This document shows, one piece after another, positions 43,875 to 53,700 of a DNA stretch of 64,000 nt. Every line of letters starts with the position of its first letter. The stretch's first letter is position 1. The stretch is from an uncultured Spirochaetia bacterium (GTDB taxonomy: Bacteria; Spirochaetota; Spirochaetia; Sphaerochaetales; Sphaerochaetaceae): positions 20,832 to 84,831 of the forward strand of contig CAJOOY010000006.1 in assembly GCA_905236385.1 (NCBI GenBank), in the 5' to 3' direction. The notes below the pieces were generated by a model. It saw only the letters and a list, made by a program, of their open reading frames with translations. It did not search any database and was not told where the DNA came from. Position numbers and translations under genes: made by a program.

Positions 43875-43969
43875 CCAGCTTCCCACGGGAATTATTTTGT
43901 TTGTCAGGAAGAAGAGGGATTAGTTTTGCTTTTGCATTTACATTTTTTGAATATTTATGCATTTTCATC

Positions 43970-43999
43970 TTGACTATTATTCAAAGCTAGGGCTAATAT
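43970..43999 (+). promoter_or_regulatory. Promoter of the amino-acid importer operon
   Basis: TTGACT (43970-43975), 18 bp spacer, TAATAT (43994-43999). The predicted start is near 44006, about 20 nt before the leader ORF and 150 nt before the first structural gene. Confidence 0.6.
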
Positions 44000-44025
44000 T
44001 TGAAAAATCTTTAAGGAGGACTGAC

Positions 44026-44091
44026 ATGACAATTACAAACAATTCATATCTTTCAAACTCAGTCCTTCATTGCCTCCATCACGCCCGTTGA
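44026..44091 (+). CDS. His-rich leader peptide of the amino-acid importer
   Basis: A 21-residue ORF with a full AAGGAGGA Shine-Dalgarno. The last residues are LHCLHHAR, with three His codons (CAT, CAT, CAC) and one Cys codon, then TGA inside a terminator hairpin. The Shine-Dalgarno segment 44018-44024 can pair with 44059-44065, giving a competing structure. Ending regulatory codons with Ala-Arg-stop resembles the rhizobial trpL leader peptide, which ends in Trp codons then Ala-Arg. This suggests control by His-tRNA charging. Confidence 0.65.
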   Translation: MTITNNSYLSNSVLHCLHHAR

Positions 44092-44108
44092 GGGCGCATT
44101 TTATTTTT
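44082..44108 (+). terminator. Attenuator terminator of the importer leader
   Basis: A short GC-only stem CGCCC/GGGCG (44082-44086, 44092-44096) with loop GTTGA is followed by CATTTTATTTTT. The leader stop codon lies in the loop. It is 45 nt before the substrate-binding protein gene. Confidence 0.65.
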
Positions 44109-44153
44109 CAACCGGCTTTTAAAAATCTTTAAATTTTGATGGAGAAACAAATT

Positions 44154-44963
44154 ATGAAAAAAATTATTACTGTTATTATGATTATTCTTGCTGCTTTTGC
44201 AGTATTTGCAGGCGGATCTTCTGAGAAGAAGTCAAACCTTACCGGCGTTGCCTACATTGAAAATAAGGGAACCTTTATTCTCGGCCTTGATGACTCCTTC
44301 CCTCCTATGGGTTACAGAGATGAGAACAATGAGATTGTCGGCTTTGACATTGATGTAGCCAGAGAAGTCTGTAACAGACTGGGAGTTAAACTTATCTGTC
44401 AGCCAATTGACTGGAATGCAAAGGAACAGGAGCTTTCACTCAAGCAGATTGACTGCATCTGGAATGGCTTTACCATTACCGAAGAAAGAAAGCAGGCCCT
44501 AGCCTTTACTGATGCTTATTTGAAGAATGCTCAGGTTGTAATTGTTAAATCCTCTTCTTCTATTAACTCACTTTCAGATTTATCAGGAGCAAAGATCGGA
44601 GTTCAGGCTGGATCTACTGCAGCAGAGGCTATTGATGACACACCTGAATTCAAATCCATAATCAGTTCAGTTGTAGAGTTCAAGGACAATCTGACAGCAC
44701 TTATGGACCTTGAGATTGGCGGTTGCCAGGCTGTAGTCATGGATTTGATGGTTGCAAACTACGCAATCAAGGAATCTGGCAAAGACTTTAGAATTCTTAC
44801 TGAATCCCTTGCTGAAGAAGAGTACGGAGTCGGATTCAGACTTGCTGATAAAGATCTTGCTGACAAGGTTACTTCTATCATGATTGACATGGCTGAAGAC
44901 GGCACCATGGCTGAGATTTCTACCAAGTGGTTCGGTGCTGACATCAGCACCATAGGAAAGTAA
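44154..44963 (+). CDS. Amino-acid ABC transporter substrate-binding protein (family 3)
   Basis: A 269-residue periplasmic binding protein of the polar amino-acid family. A signal peptide (MKKIITVIMIILAAFAVFAG) is cleaved around VFA/GG; there is no lipobox Cys. The mature part has FILGLDDSFPPMGYRDENNE then VGFDIDVAREV, WNGFTITEERKQALAFTDAY and IGVQAGSTAAEAID, all typical. The open frame starts at a TTG at 44136, but ATG 44154 has GGAG nine bases upstream and begins the signal peptide. The leader peptide predicts histidine as ligand; the family also binds Gln, Arg, Lys and cystine. Confidence 0.9.
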   Translation: MKKIITVIMIILAAFAVFAGGSSEKKSNLTGVAYIENKGTFILGLDDSFPPMGYRDENNEIVGFDIDVAREVCNRLGVKLICQPIDWNAKEQELSLKQIDCIWNGFTITEERKQALAFTDAYLKNAQVVIVKSSSSINSLSDLSGAKIGVQAGSTAAEAIDDTPEFKSIISSVVEFKDNLTALMDLEIGGCQAVVMDLMVANYAIKESGKDFRILTESLAEEEYGVGFRLADKDLADKVTSIMIDMAEDGTMAEISTKWFGADISTIGK

Positions 44964-44964
44964 T

Positions 44965-45597
44965 ATGGGTCAGTTCATTGGACAGCTGCTGAAGGCAAGC
45001 CTGGTATCACTGCAGATATTTTTTTACACCCTGGTTCTTTCTATTCCACTCTCACTGCTCGTTTGTAGTTTGAGAATGTCAAAGAACAAGATAGTTTCAG
45101 GTGTGATAAATATCTATATCATGATCATGAGAGGCACCCCTCTTATCCTTCAGCTTCTGTTCGTGTATTTTGCTCCCTACTACATTTTCGGAACATCTTT
45201 CAACAGATTCACAGCTTGTATAATTGCTTTTGTAATTAACTACGCAGCTTACTTTGCTGAAATCTTCAGAGGCGGGCTTCAGTCACTTCCTATTGGACAG
45301 CACGAAGCCTGCCTGACGCTGGGCATAAAACCCGGTACAGAATACTTTTACGTAAAACTTCCACAGGTATTCAGGATGGTTTTCCCTTCCCTTGGAAATG
45401 AAGTAATTACACTTGTAAAAGATACAGCTCTGGCACAGACCATAGGAGTCATGGAGCTTTTCAGAACAGCTCAGAACGCTGCTTCCAGACAGTTTTCAAC
45501 TGTCCCTATCTTTATAGCTGGAGTTTTTTACTTCATTATGAACGGTGTTGTTTCAAAACTATTTGAGTACGGAGAAAAGAAACTCTCTTATTATTGA
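44965..45597 (+). CDS. Amino-acid ABC transporter permease (HisM/GlnP type)
   Basis: A 210-residue inner-membrane permease starting one base after the binding-protein stop. The family core IYIMIMRGTPLILQLLFVYF and the ATPase-coupling loop EACLTLGIKPGTEYFYVKLP (EAA motif) are intact, as is GNEVITLVKDTALA. No ATPase gene follows: mutS converges and overlaps by seven bases. The ATPase must be encoded elsewhere or shared. Confidence 0.92.
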   Translation: MGQFIGQLLKASLVSLQIFFYTLVLSIPLSLLVCSLRMSKNKIVSGVINIYIMIMRGTPLILQLLFVYFAPYYIFGTSFNRFTACIIAFVINYAAYFAEIFRGGLQSLPIGQHEACLTLGIKPGTEYFYVKLPQVFRMVFPSLGNEVITLVKDTALAQTIGVMELFRTAQNAASRQFSTVPIFIAGVFYFIMNGVVSKLFEYGEKKLSYY

Positions 45598-48164
45598 GCC
45601 TCTTCCTTTAACTTAGAAAGAAGAATAAGAGCTTGCATGGGTGTCATCTCTTCAGGATTACACTCCTTAATCTCTTTTATTATTTCCATTGCTTTCTCTG
45701 GAAGAATCTCAGCCTCACTTGCAAAACTACTCTCATCTTCCTGGGAAGAAAACAGATTCCCCTGTTTATTGACTCCATAGTCTGCAAAATGCCTGTTCTG
45801 GAAGCTCTGAGCCTCTCTGATAACCTGATAGGGAACTCCTGCCAGACGGGCTACATGAATGCCGTAACTGGAAGAAGCAGCCCCTTCTATCATCTTTCTA
45901 AGGAAAACAACAGTTTTTCCTGAGTCTTCTACAGCAGGAGTAAGGAGCCTGATTCCAGAAGTATCCATCATGGTCAGTTCATGATAGTGAGTTGCAAACA
46001 ATGTCTTAGCACGTTTGGAAATAAGGTTTTTCATTATGGCATAAGCGAGGGACATACCGTCTTGGGTACTAGTTCCTCGCCCAACTTCATCTACTATTAC
46101 AAAACTTCTTTCAGTGCAGTTACGCAGTATGTAGGAAGTCTCCTGCATCTCAACAAGGAAGGTAGACTCTCCTCGTGCAAGATTGTCCATAGCTCCCACT
46201 CTGCAGAAAATCCTATCAGTAAGTCCTATTACAGCACTCTTTGCAGGAACAAAGCTTCCTATGTGAGAAAGGAGAATAATCAAAGCGTTCTGTCTTAAAT
46301 AGGTAGACTTTCCAGCCATATTAGGACCGGTGATAAGGCAGAAGCGGATTGACATATCAAGGTCATTTGAAACAAACTTCCCTGCTCCCAGGTGCTTTTC
46401 TACAACAGGGTGCCTTCCTCCACGGATTTCAAGAATATCTTCATCAGTTATGGTTGGGCACACATAATCTGAATCTATGGCTAAGGTGGACAGCCCCTGA
46501 TAGACATCCAGAAGGCTTATGAAGGAGCCCATATCATTTAGAGTTGAAGAAAGAGAAGCAGAAGAGACAATTAGATTATTAAATAGCTCTTTCTCCCTCT
46601 CTTCAGCCTGAGTAGAAGCTTCATTAATCTCTCTTTCATACTCTTTAAGTTTTTCAGTAGTAAATCTCTCTCCGTTTACCAGTGTCTGTATGCGTATGAA
46701 GTACTGTGGAGCCTTATTGACCTGACCTTTCGGTATTTCCAGGTAGTAACCGTAAACCCTGTTGTAGCCAAGTTTTAGTATAGTTAGACCGCTTTGAATC
46801 TTCTCTTCTTCTAAATACTTAGAGAGAACGGAGTTTCCATTCTCCATAAGGCCTCTCTTCTCATCAAGAATACTATCATAGCCGTCTTTAATAACTTCTC
46901 CAGCGTTGAACTGGCCCAGAAACTCTTCATTGACAGCCTTATCTATCTCTTCCATTAGAGAGTAAGCTTTCTCTAAATTTGAATTATCAAAAAGAGAACT
47001 TTCAAAGAGTTCAGAGTATCTTGCAGGATCTTCTGAAACTATTGAGAAGAAGGTTCCTATAGACTGCTTAATTCCGGTCAGGTCTCTTGGTACTGCCCTT
47101 TTCAGAATTATTCTTGTCATGAGACGGTTAAGGTCTCTGGAACCTGAAATAAAGCCTCTTACTCTTTCAAGCTCACTGTTGTTTTCATAAAAGTACTTTA
47201 CCCACTTCTGTCTGTTTTCAATCAAATCTTTATCATGAAGAGGAAAACTAAGAAAACTCTTTAAAAGCCTTGTACCAGAGTTGGTCTTACAACGGTTAAT
47301 TGTTTCAAAGAGAGTGTTTGAAGAGCTTCCATCATACAGGTTTCTAAAGAGCTCAAGATTCTTTCTTGAAGACTCATCTATCGAGACATAGGAGCTCTCT
47401 ATATCCAAGGTGTAGTTAGAAATATGGCTAACTGAACTTTTAGAAGTCTCTCTTATGTACCTGATCAGTGCTCCCGCTGGTCCTATAACCTTGTCTTTTT
47501 CATTTAAGCCAAAAGAAGCAAGAGAAGTAACTCCGGCTTGTTCACAAAGAATCTTGTAGCTGTTCTTAAGTGTGAAGTACCAAGGAGCCAGTTTTGTTAT
47601 CATGGCAGGAGAGAGGTCTACTGCTTCTTTAAAATCATTATCCAGAAAGTACTCATCTTCACATACAAGGATTTCTTTTGGCCTTATCTGCTCAATTATA
47701 GCTCTAAGAGAAGCTATTCTGTTTTCAGAGCCAAGGGTTCGGAGCCTGAACTCTCCAGTAGAGACCTCACAGAAGGCACAGTAACCCTGAAAAACACTTA
47801 ATATGTAGCTTGAGTCAGTGTCTGTAAGAAAATCTTCTTCAACAACAGTTGCTGGAGTTACTATTCTTACAACTTCACGCCTAGCCAGAGCCCTTGGAGA
47901 GTCACTAAGGCTCATCTGCTCACAGATGGCTACTTTCTTTCCTGCATCAAGTAGTCTTTTCAGGTAGTTTTTTACAGCATGGTAGGGTATGCCACACATG
48001 GGAGAGTCTCCCTTATGTGTAAGCGTAAGGTTAAGCAGAGCGGAGACCTCTACCGCGTCTTCATCAAACATTTCATAGAAGTCTCCGAGTCTGAAGAACA
48101 GAATCTTATCAGGGTATTCCTGCTTGATCTGTCTGTACTGTTGCATCAAAGGAGTGTCTGCCAC
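45591..48164 (-). CDS. mutS: DNA mismatch repair protein MutS
   Basis: An 857-residue MutS1. The mismatch-reading Phe motif is in KILFFRLGDFYEMFDEDAVE (family GDFYExF), and the C-terminal ATPase shows GPNMAGKSTYLRQ, EMQETSYILRNC, FVIVDEVGRGTSTQDG and LFATHYHEL. Full length, no defects. It is the last gene of the tamB-bamA-mutS unit, 18 nt after bamA. No mutL is seen. Confidence 0.98.
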   Translation of the reverse strand: MADTPLMQQYRQIKQEYPDKILFFRLGDFYEMFDEDAVEVSALLNLTLTHKGDSPMCGIPYHAVKNYLKRLLDAGKKVAICEQMSLSDSPRALARREVVRIVTPATVVEEDFLTDTDSSYILSVFQGYCAFCEVSTGEFRLRTLGSENRIASLRAIIEQIRPKEILVCEDEYFLDNDFKEAVDLSPAMITKLAPWYFTLKNSYKILCEQAGVTSLASFGLNEKDKVIGPAGALIRYIRETSKSSVSHISNYTLDIESSYVSIDESSRKNLELFRNLYDGSSSNTLFETINRCKTNSGTRLLKSFLSFPLHDKDLIENRQKWVKYFYENNSELERVRGFISGSRDLNRLMTRIILKRAVPRDLTGIKQSIGTFFSIVSEDPARYSELFESSLFDNSNLEKAYSLMEEIDKAVNEEFLGQFNAGEVIKDGYDSILDEKRGLMENGNSVLSKYLEEEKIQSGLTILKLGYNRVYGYYLEIPKGQVNKAPQYFIRIQTLVNGERFTTEKLKEYEREINEASTQAEEREKELFNNLIVSSASLSSTLNDMGSFISLLDVYQGLSTLAIDSDYVCPTITDEDILEIRGGRHPVVEKHLGAGKFVSNDLDMSIRFCLITGPNMAGKSTYLRQNALIILLSHIGSFVPAKSAVIGLTDRIFCRVGAMDNLARGESTFLVEMQETSYILRNCTERSFVIVDEVGRGTSTQDGMSLAYAIMKNLISKRAKTLFATHYHELTMMDTSGIRLLTPAVEDSGKTVVFLRKMIEGAASSSYGIHVARLAGVPYQVIREAQSFQNRHFADYGVNKQGNLFSSQEDESSFASEAEILPEKAMEIIKEIKECNPEEMTPMQALILLSKLKEEAQ

Positions 48165-48182
48165 CTAAACCCACCTTCTCAC

Positions 48183-50714
48183 TTAAATTAAAGATGTACT
48201 GATAGCAAGCACTAGGCTTGTGCCACCCGGAAGTGATCCCTGAACGCTCTTAAACTCGCCGTCAAACACTGTAAAGTTCTTTACCAGGTACAGTCCAAGT
48301 GGGAAGCCGGAAATCTTAAGCTTAATTCCTGCTCCTGCAGCCAGGTACCAGTCTATTCCGTCCTTAAATCCAAAGGAACTTGTAACACCGGTGGCGCTGG
48401 TAAACACTTCAGCGTTCAAAATATTCACAGCAAGTGGGTAGCTGACTTCAAGCATATTGTCCCACATAAAGTATTTATCAGTCTGAACAGAGAAGCCTCG
48501 GGCAGTTGTCATGCCATCAATATAGAGCATCTCGTACTTTGTAGCTCCGAGTTTCGGATCATGCCAGCCTACTCCTCCATCTTCTGCGTTGTTGTAGTAC
48601 TGAGGAAGCATGAAACTTACTGATGTTGAAGCGCTGAACATAATATTCTTTCTGTTATATTCGCTACCAACTTCAAAGAGCTTAAGGTATCCAGCTGCAC
48701 TAGCTGAGAGCTTTATGTAGTTAGAAAGACCACCGAGGAAACCACCGGCGTATGTTGCATTTGCACTGATCAAATAGCCCTTTGTGGTATTTGTAACATA
48801 GTCTCTTCCGTCCCAAGAAGCGCCAACAGAAATAGAGTTGGAGAACTGCCAACCAGAGTTGAACAGACCGCCTTCAGAGCTTCCGTACTTGTAGATAAGC
48901 TTCTCATAAGGAGTAAAATAGTCCTCATAGTTAGCATGGTTGAGAGAAACAGAAGTTCCTCCGTTAACCGACAGTCTGCCACTGTTGTAAATAAATGTAT
49001 AACCAGTGTTGTAAGAAAGAGAAATGGTATACAGGGTGTAATCCATCAGGTATGAAGAAGATGGATAGCTGTAGTTGGACTGAATCCAGGCTTCAGCGCT
49101 GCTGTAACCAAGAGGATAGGAGTTTGTAAGGTCCCTTCCATCATAGAAAGAAGAGCCAATTCCAAGCTGAAGTTCGTTTGAATACAGAACTCTGGCAAAA
49201 CTCAGGCTGATAGCATTTGCCCATCTGAGGTCCTTCAACCAGTTGTCTCCAAATGAAAGAGAGATTTTCTGAGTTGTCGGAGAAACAGTTGTACTTACAT
49301 TTACGGTCTGAGCCTTTCCCATAAAGTTCTTTTCTGACCACTGGAGGAAGCCTGAAATTGGGAAGCCAGAAACTGAAGCCCCGAAAGTTGCACCGAACTG
49401 AAGATCAATATGGCTGCCCTCCGTAAGAATGAAAGTCAGAATAACTGAGTCTTCTGAGGAGCCAACAACAAGATTATAGTCAAGATCTTCCAGAAGGCCT
49501 GTATTGTAGAGGTTCTGAGCACTTGTAATCAGGTCGGCACGAGAGAAGATATCTCCTTCTTTCATCTGAAGCTCTCTTCTCATCACATATTCCTTGGTCT
49601 TTTTGAGGCCTTCAATATTGATTTGCTCAATATAACACAGGTTGCCTTCAGTTATTGTCAAAGAGTAATAAACAAGATGGTTTTCTTCATCCCTGCTCTC
49701 CTGTGCATCAATTCCACTTCTGATATAACCGTTATCATAGTAAAGTCCTGCTATTGCAGATAGCTGGTTCTGAATAACTTCAATATTCAGTACATTGCCT
49801 TCTTTTGCTGTCAGAAGAGCAGAAATCTCCTCATCAGAGAAGACTTTGTTTCCGGTAAATGACATGCCGCCATAGTACCACTTCTCACCTTCACTAATAA
49901 CAAAGGTCAGCCTGACATCTCTGTACCTGGAGTCTTTTGACTCAACTTCTTCAATCAGAGGTTCTGCAATCTGAACATCTACATAACCAACTGTCATATA
50001 GTATGTTCCAAGAGCCTGATAGTCAGAAGCTACTGTATTTGCATTCAGATAACCGGTTGAGAAGAGGCCCTTTGTGCGACTCTTAATCTGCTTCATAAGA
50101 ACTGCAGAAGAGACGTTTTCATTTCCTTCAAAAGCTATCTCAACTATTCTTGACTGAACCCCTTCCTGAACTGTTATTTCATAAGTCACAGTTCCCTTAT
50201 CAAGGTTCTCAGTAACATTTACATCTACTGGAACAGTATCAAAACCCTTTTTGTAGTAAAGATTTACAACTTCCTGCTTGAGCTTTTCCACAATAGTTCT
50301 ATCTGAAAGGTTAACAAACTGGCCAACCTTTAGAGATTCTATACTGCCTTCCAGATCAGACTTCTTGACCTTTGAGTAACCGCTGAAGTTTATAGCCTCA
50401 AGCTTAGGATACTCGGTAACGGTTATAGAAATCTTAACCCCACTTCCATCTTCCATCATAGAAACGGAACTGGTTACTCTGGAAACTCCATCAATAGTAT
50501 TAATCTCAGCAACCATCTCGTTAAGTAGATAAGCTGAATAAGGCTGTTCTCTATAAGAATACAAAGCATTATTAATCTCTGCGAGAGAGACATTTTTGGT
50601 TCTAGTTACTGCAAAACCTTTGATAGGAAGCCCATCATAGTTTTCATCGGCTGCAAAAACTGAGCCTACAGCAAAAATTAAGATAAGAAAGAATAAAACC
50701 AATCTCTTTTTCAT
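48183..50714 (-). CDS. bamA: Outer-membrane protein assembly factor BamA
   Basis: An 843-residue Omp85 protein. A signal peptide (MKKRLVLFFLILIFAVGSVF then AA) is followed by five POTRA repeats (EINTIDGVSRVTSSV; YPKLEAINFSGYSKVKKSDL; SRIVEIAFEGNENVSS; KWYYGGMSFTGNKVFSDEEI; CYIEQINIEGLKKTKEYVMR) and a C-terminal beta-barrel with the Omp85 lid-lock region DGMTTARGFSV. It inserts beta-barrel proteins into the outer membrane. In T. pallidum the homologue is TP0326, flanked by tamB and skp/mutS; here the skp gene is missing. Confidence 0.95.
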   Translation of the reverse strand: MKKRLVLFFLILIFAVGSVFAADENYDGLPIKGFAVTRTKNVSLAEINNALYSYREQPYSAYLLNEMVAEINTIDGVSRVTSSVSMMEDGSGVKISITVTEYPKLEAINFSGYSKVKKSDLEGSIESLKVGQFVNLSDRTIVEKLKQEVVNLYYKKGFDTVPVDVNVTENLDKGTVTYEITVQEGVQSRIVEIAFEGNENVSSAVLMKQIKSRTKGLFSTGYLNANTVASDYQALGTYYMTVGYVDVQIAEPLIEEVESKDSRYRDVRLTFVISEGEKWYYGGMSFTGNKVFSDEEISALLTAKEGNVLNIEVIQNQLSAIAGLYYDNGYIRSGIDAQESRDEENHLVYYSLTITEGNLCYIEQINIEGLKKTKEYVMRRELQMKEGDIFSRADLITSAQNLYNTGLLEDLDYNLVVGSSEDSVILTFILTEGSHIDLQFGATFGASVSGFPISGFLQWSEKNFMGKAQTVNVSTTVSPTTQKISLSFGDNWLKDLRWANAISLSFARVLYSNELQLGIGSSFYDGRDLTNSYPLGYSSAEAWIQSNYSYPSSSYLMDYTLYTISLSYNTGYTFIYNSGRLSVNGGTSVSLNHANYEDYFTPYEKLIYKYGSSEGGLFNSGWQFSNSISVGASWDGRDYVTNTTKGYLISANATYAGGFLGGLSNYIKLSASAAGYLKLFEVGSEYNRKNIMFSASTSVSFMLPQYYNNAEDGGVGWHDPKLGATKYEMLYIDGMTTARGFSVQTDKYFMWDNMLEVSYPLAVNILNAEVFTSATGVTSSFGFKDGIDWYLAAGAGIKLKISGFPLGLYLVKNFTVFDGEFKSVQGSLPGGTSLVLAISTSLI

Positions 50715-50737
50715 CCAGAACTCCTTATTGGATTCAT

Positions 50738-53700
50738 CTAAAATGTAATTCTCTTTGTAAAGCTGAATCCTATGGTATCTAAAATATTAAAAATCGACAA
50801 TTCTTCAGGGCTTGTAAAAACACTGAAGCTCCCAATTGGATTTTCCCAATCCAAACTGAATTCCATGTCCAAATTAAGGTCTTCCGTAAGGAAATGACCT
50901 GAACTGGAACTATTCTTGCCTGCTGACTTCAGGAGCATAGTCATGCGTGCAAAGGACGTATCATTTATATATTTGCCCACATAAACCGAGGTTCCATCAA
51001 GGTATCTGGAAACCAGGGATAGGGTCCTTGTATTTGAACTCTCGCCAGGCAGAGCCTGAGCTATAATATTTCCAAGAATATTAGACCTGATGCTGAAAAC
51101 ATCTAAGCCTAGAGACTCTCTAACAGCCTTAACTATTGAGAAATTCTCATTTGACTCAAGAAGGCCCAGGTTTCTGAAAGCATCTGTGGCCACAACCGCT
51201 ACCGAAGCAATTGAAGAGGCTGAGACTTCAGTAGTATCAGCAGGGATAATTGACTGACCAAGAATATTAACTATCTCATTCTCACTAAGAGTTGGTGTAC
51301 TTTCAAAACGAGGAGTTATATTGCTTAAATCTGCGTCTTGTAGAATCAGATAGATCTCATACTTCTGTCCATCTACGTACTCTTTCAATCTGGCTCTTAG
51401 ACTTAGATCAAGGTCTAGCCCTCCACTAGTGTATTTCTCATTTGAAGATGTAAGTCCAAGACTACCTTCGGTAATAATAAAGTCATTGTTAAGGTAGGAA
51501 ATTCTTCCACTCTTAAACTCAAGGACTCCGTTAAGGTTAATCTTTTTTGCCACCGAATCATAGTAGAGGTCTACAGTCTGATTCTCTGACAGGTTGAAGT
51601 TGATGAAAGAGTTATCTCTTGTTGGATAGAAGAACTCAAAGTTGCTCCCGGTTCTCATGTTGAGGTTTATGCTGCAATAAACTGTATACTCATAGAACCA
51701 GTCAGGCATTTGAGGCAGTTCAAAATCAACAATAAAATCATTAGCCAATATATCCAGATCTATTCCAAAAACACCCTGTCTTACCCAAAGAGTAATCTCA
51801 CCTTTTACATCTCCACCAACAAACAACTCTCTGTCTGACCTTATAATAGACGGGAACCAGAAGTACATTTCATCTTCTGGTGTATCAATTACACATTCAA
51901 GAGACTCTAAAGCCAAAGAAGACAGGCCTATATCCAGAGTAAGAGTTCCCTTGAAGAACTGACCTGTTTTGGTGTTATGACCGGCAACCGGTGTTGGAGC
52001 TACAGATATATCATGGTCGTAAATTATTACATTAAAATTACTTAGAGTATAAACCTGATCCGGGAAGTAGAATATATCCAGCTCCATCTTCTGAGCTGTT
52101 AACAAGCCGTAGAAAGACACATCTTTTACTGGTCCTGTAACTAACACTTCTCCATTCAAGGTTCCACTCAGAACATGAGAGAATGGAGTGTTGATAAACT
52201 GATTCATCATAGCAACAGGAACAGAAATGTTGGAGATGAAGATCTCAACCTGCTCTCCAAGGGAGCCTTTAGCATTGAAAGACAGTAAGAATTCTGGAGC
52301 AAGATTGCATTCAAATGACTTACCCTCTATATCATAGTAACCGCTAAGCATATCTCCGCTGACATTTATTCGGTTAGATGAGTAAGATACGTCTATCTCA
52401 GTATCTGGAATAATAAAACCATCTCCGAGGTATGCGTCCCTTATACCCAACTTAAAATCAGCCTCAACATCAAACCCAGCAAAAGACAGGGCACCAATTA
52501 CAAGAGAGTCAATTCTCGCTTCCATATCTATGGTTGCACCTTGGTAGATTATTCCTTCTACATTGTTCTTAACGTTTTCAATTGTGGTGTAACCAGAGAT
52601 AGACCTGTCTGTAAAATCAAGAACCATATCAAAGGCTTTTACGCTGAAAGACCCTATATTTCCACTCATGTTATAGAGTCTAAGAAGCTTATCTTTAAGC
52701 CTTGCATCAAAGACTATATCTCCAACAGAAGCTCCAGCGTAGAACCCAGCCCCACGTGAGCCCAGAAGGTTTAGTGTAAAATCCATATCTTCTGTAAGTG
52801 AGAGCTTAACATCTGCTGAATAGCGGTTATCTGTCATGGAACAGACTATCTTGTTATCTGTTCCTGGAATATAAAGGTTTACAATTCCTGTTAAATGAGA
52901 GGTATCAAACTCTAAGAAGTCAGTAACGTTTTCAAAAGAGAAATCAATAGCCCCATCAAAATCAAATGCCTTATTTCTGCGCCCTATTCTCAGCTTTGAC
53001 ATGACAAAACTCTTATCCGTTATGCTCATGTCAAAACCTACATTCAAGATATCTGAAACCTCAACATAGACTTCTTTTGTACTAATCTCAAACTCTCTGG
53101 TAACAAAGTCTATACCGCCCTCAAGATCTGCATTTACAAAAACAGAAATGCTATCTGAAAGGTACAGCTTTAAGTCTTTGAATGCTCCGTTAACTATAAT
53201 CTCGGATCCGCCATCGTAATCCAGATAGAAATCCAAGTACTCCCCGTTAACTGATAGGAAGAGGTCTTCTGGGTCAATGCTTATATCCAGGGCCATAGTA
53301 TAGTGCAAAGATGTTAACACTCCATCTGCATTTATAAGTGAAGTCTCATCATCTTTAACTGCAGAACCTAATATTTCCAAATCATCAAAACGGCTAACAT
53401 AGGCTCTGTAATTATAAGAAGAATTGTCCATAACCCTATCAAAATCAAAACCACCAAGAACCTGTCCATCTGATGTATCTTGAAGAATCAATTTACCCTG
53501 AGGATAGAAATTAGCTGAGTCTATAGAGCCAGCAAATGAAAGTCTCAAGCCAAAAGCTGTAACAGCAAGTGAAGAAACGTTTATGTTCTCTCCATCATTA
53601 TCAGCTTCAAGAGAGACAGCAAAATTTACATCTCTAGAACCGAACTTTGCATGACGGGAAGCCACGTTTAAAGAGATTCTTCCTGTTGGTACGCTCTCTA

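Larger units (their letters stand above)
43679..44025. other. 347-bp intergenic region upstream of the amino-acid importer leader
   Basis: It holds a plus-strand terminator-like hairpin at 43848-43874 (CAGATTCT/AGAATCTG, loop TGAG, then CTTTTTT) and the importer promoter at its right end. Two overlapping minus-strand frames (43668-43886 and 43729-43968) are basic, without recognisable domains or Shine-Dalgarno, and are not called. The hairpin could end a small RNA made from this gap, but I see no convincing promoter for one. Confidence 0.5.

Noticed and set aside
43729..43968. 79-codon basic minus-strand frame upstream of comF, and the overlapping 72-codon frame
   Set aside because: No domain or Shine-Dalgarno, two overlapping frames of equal quality, and a terminator inside.
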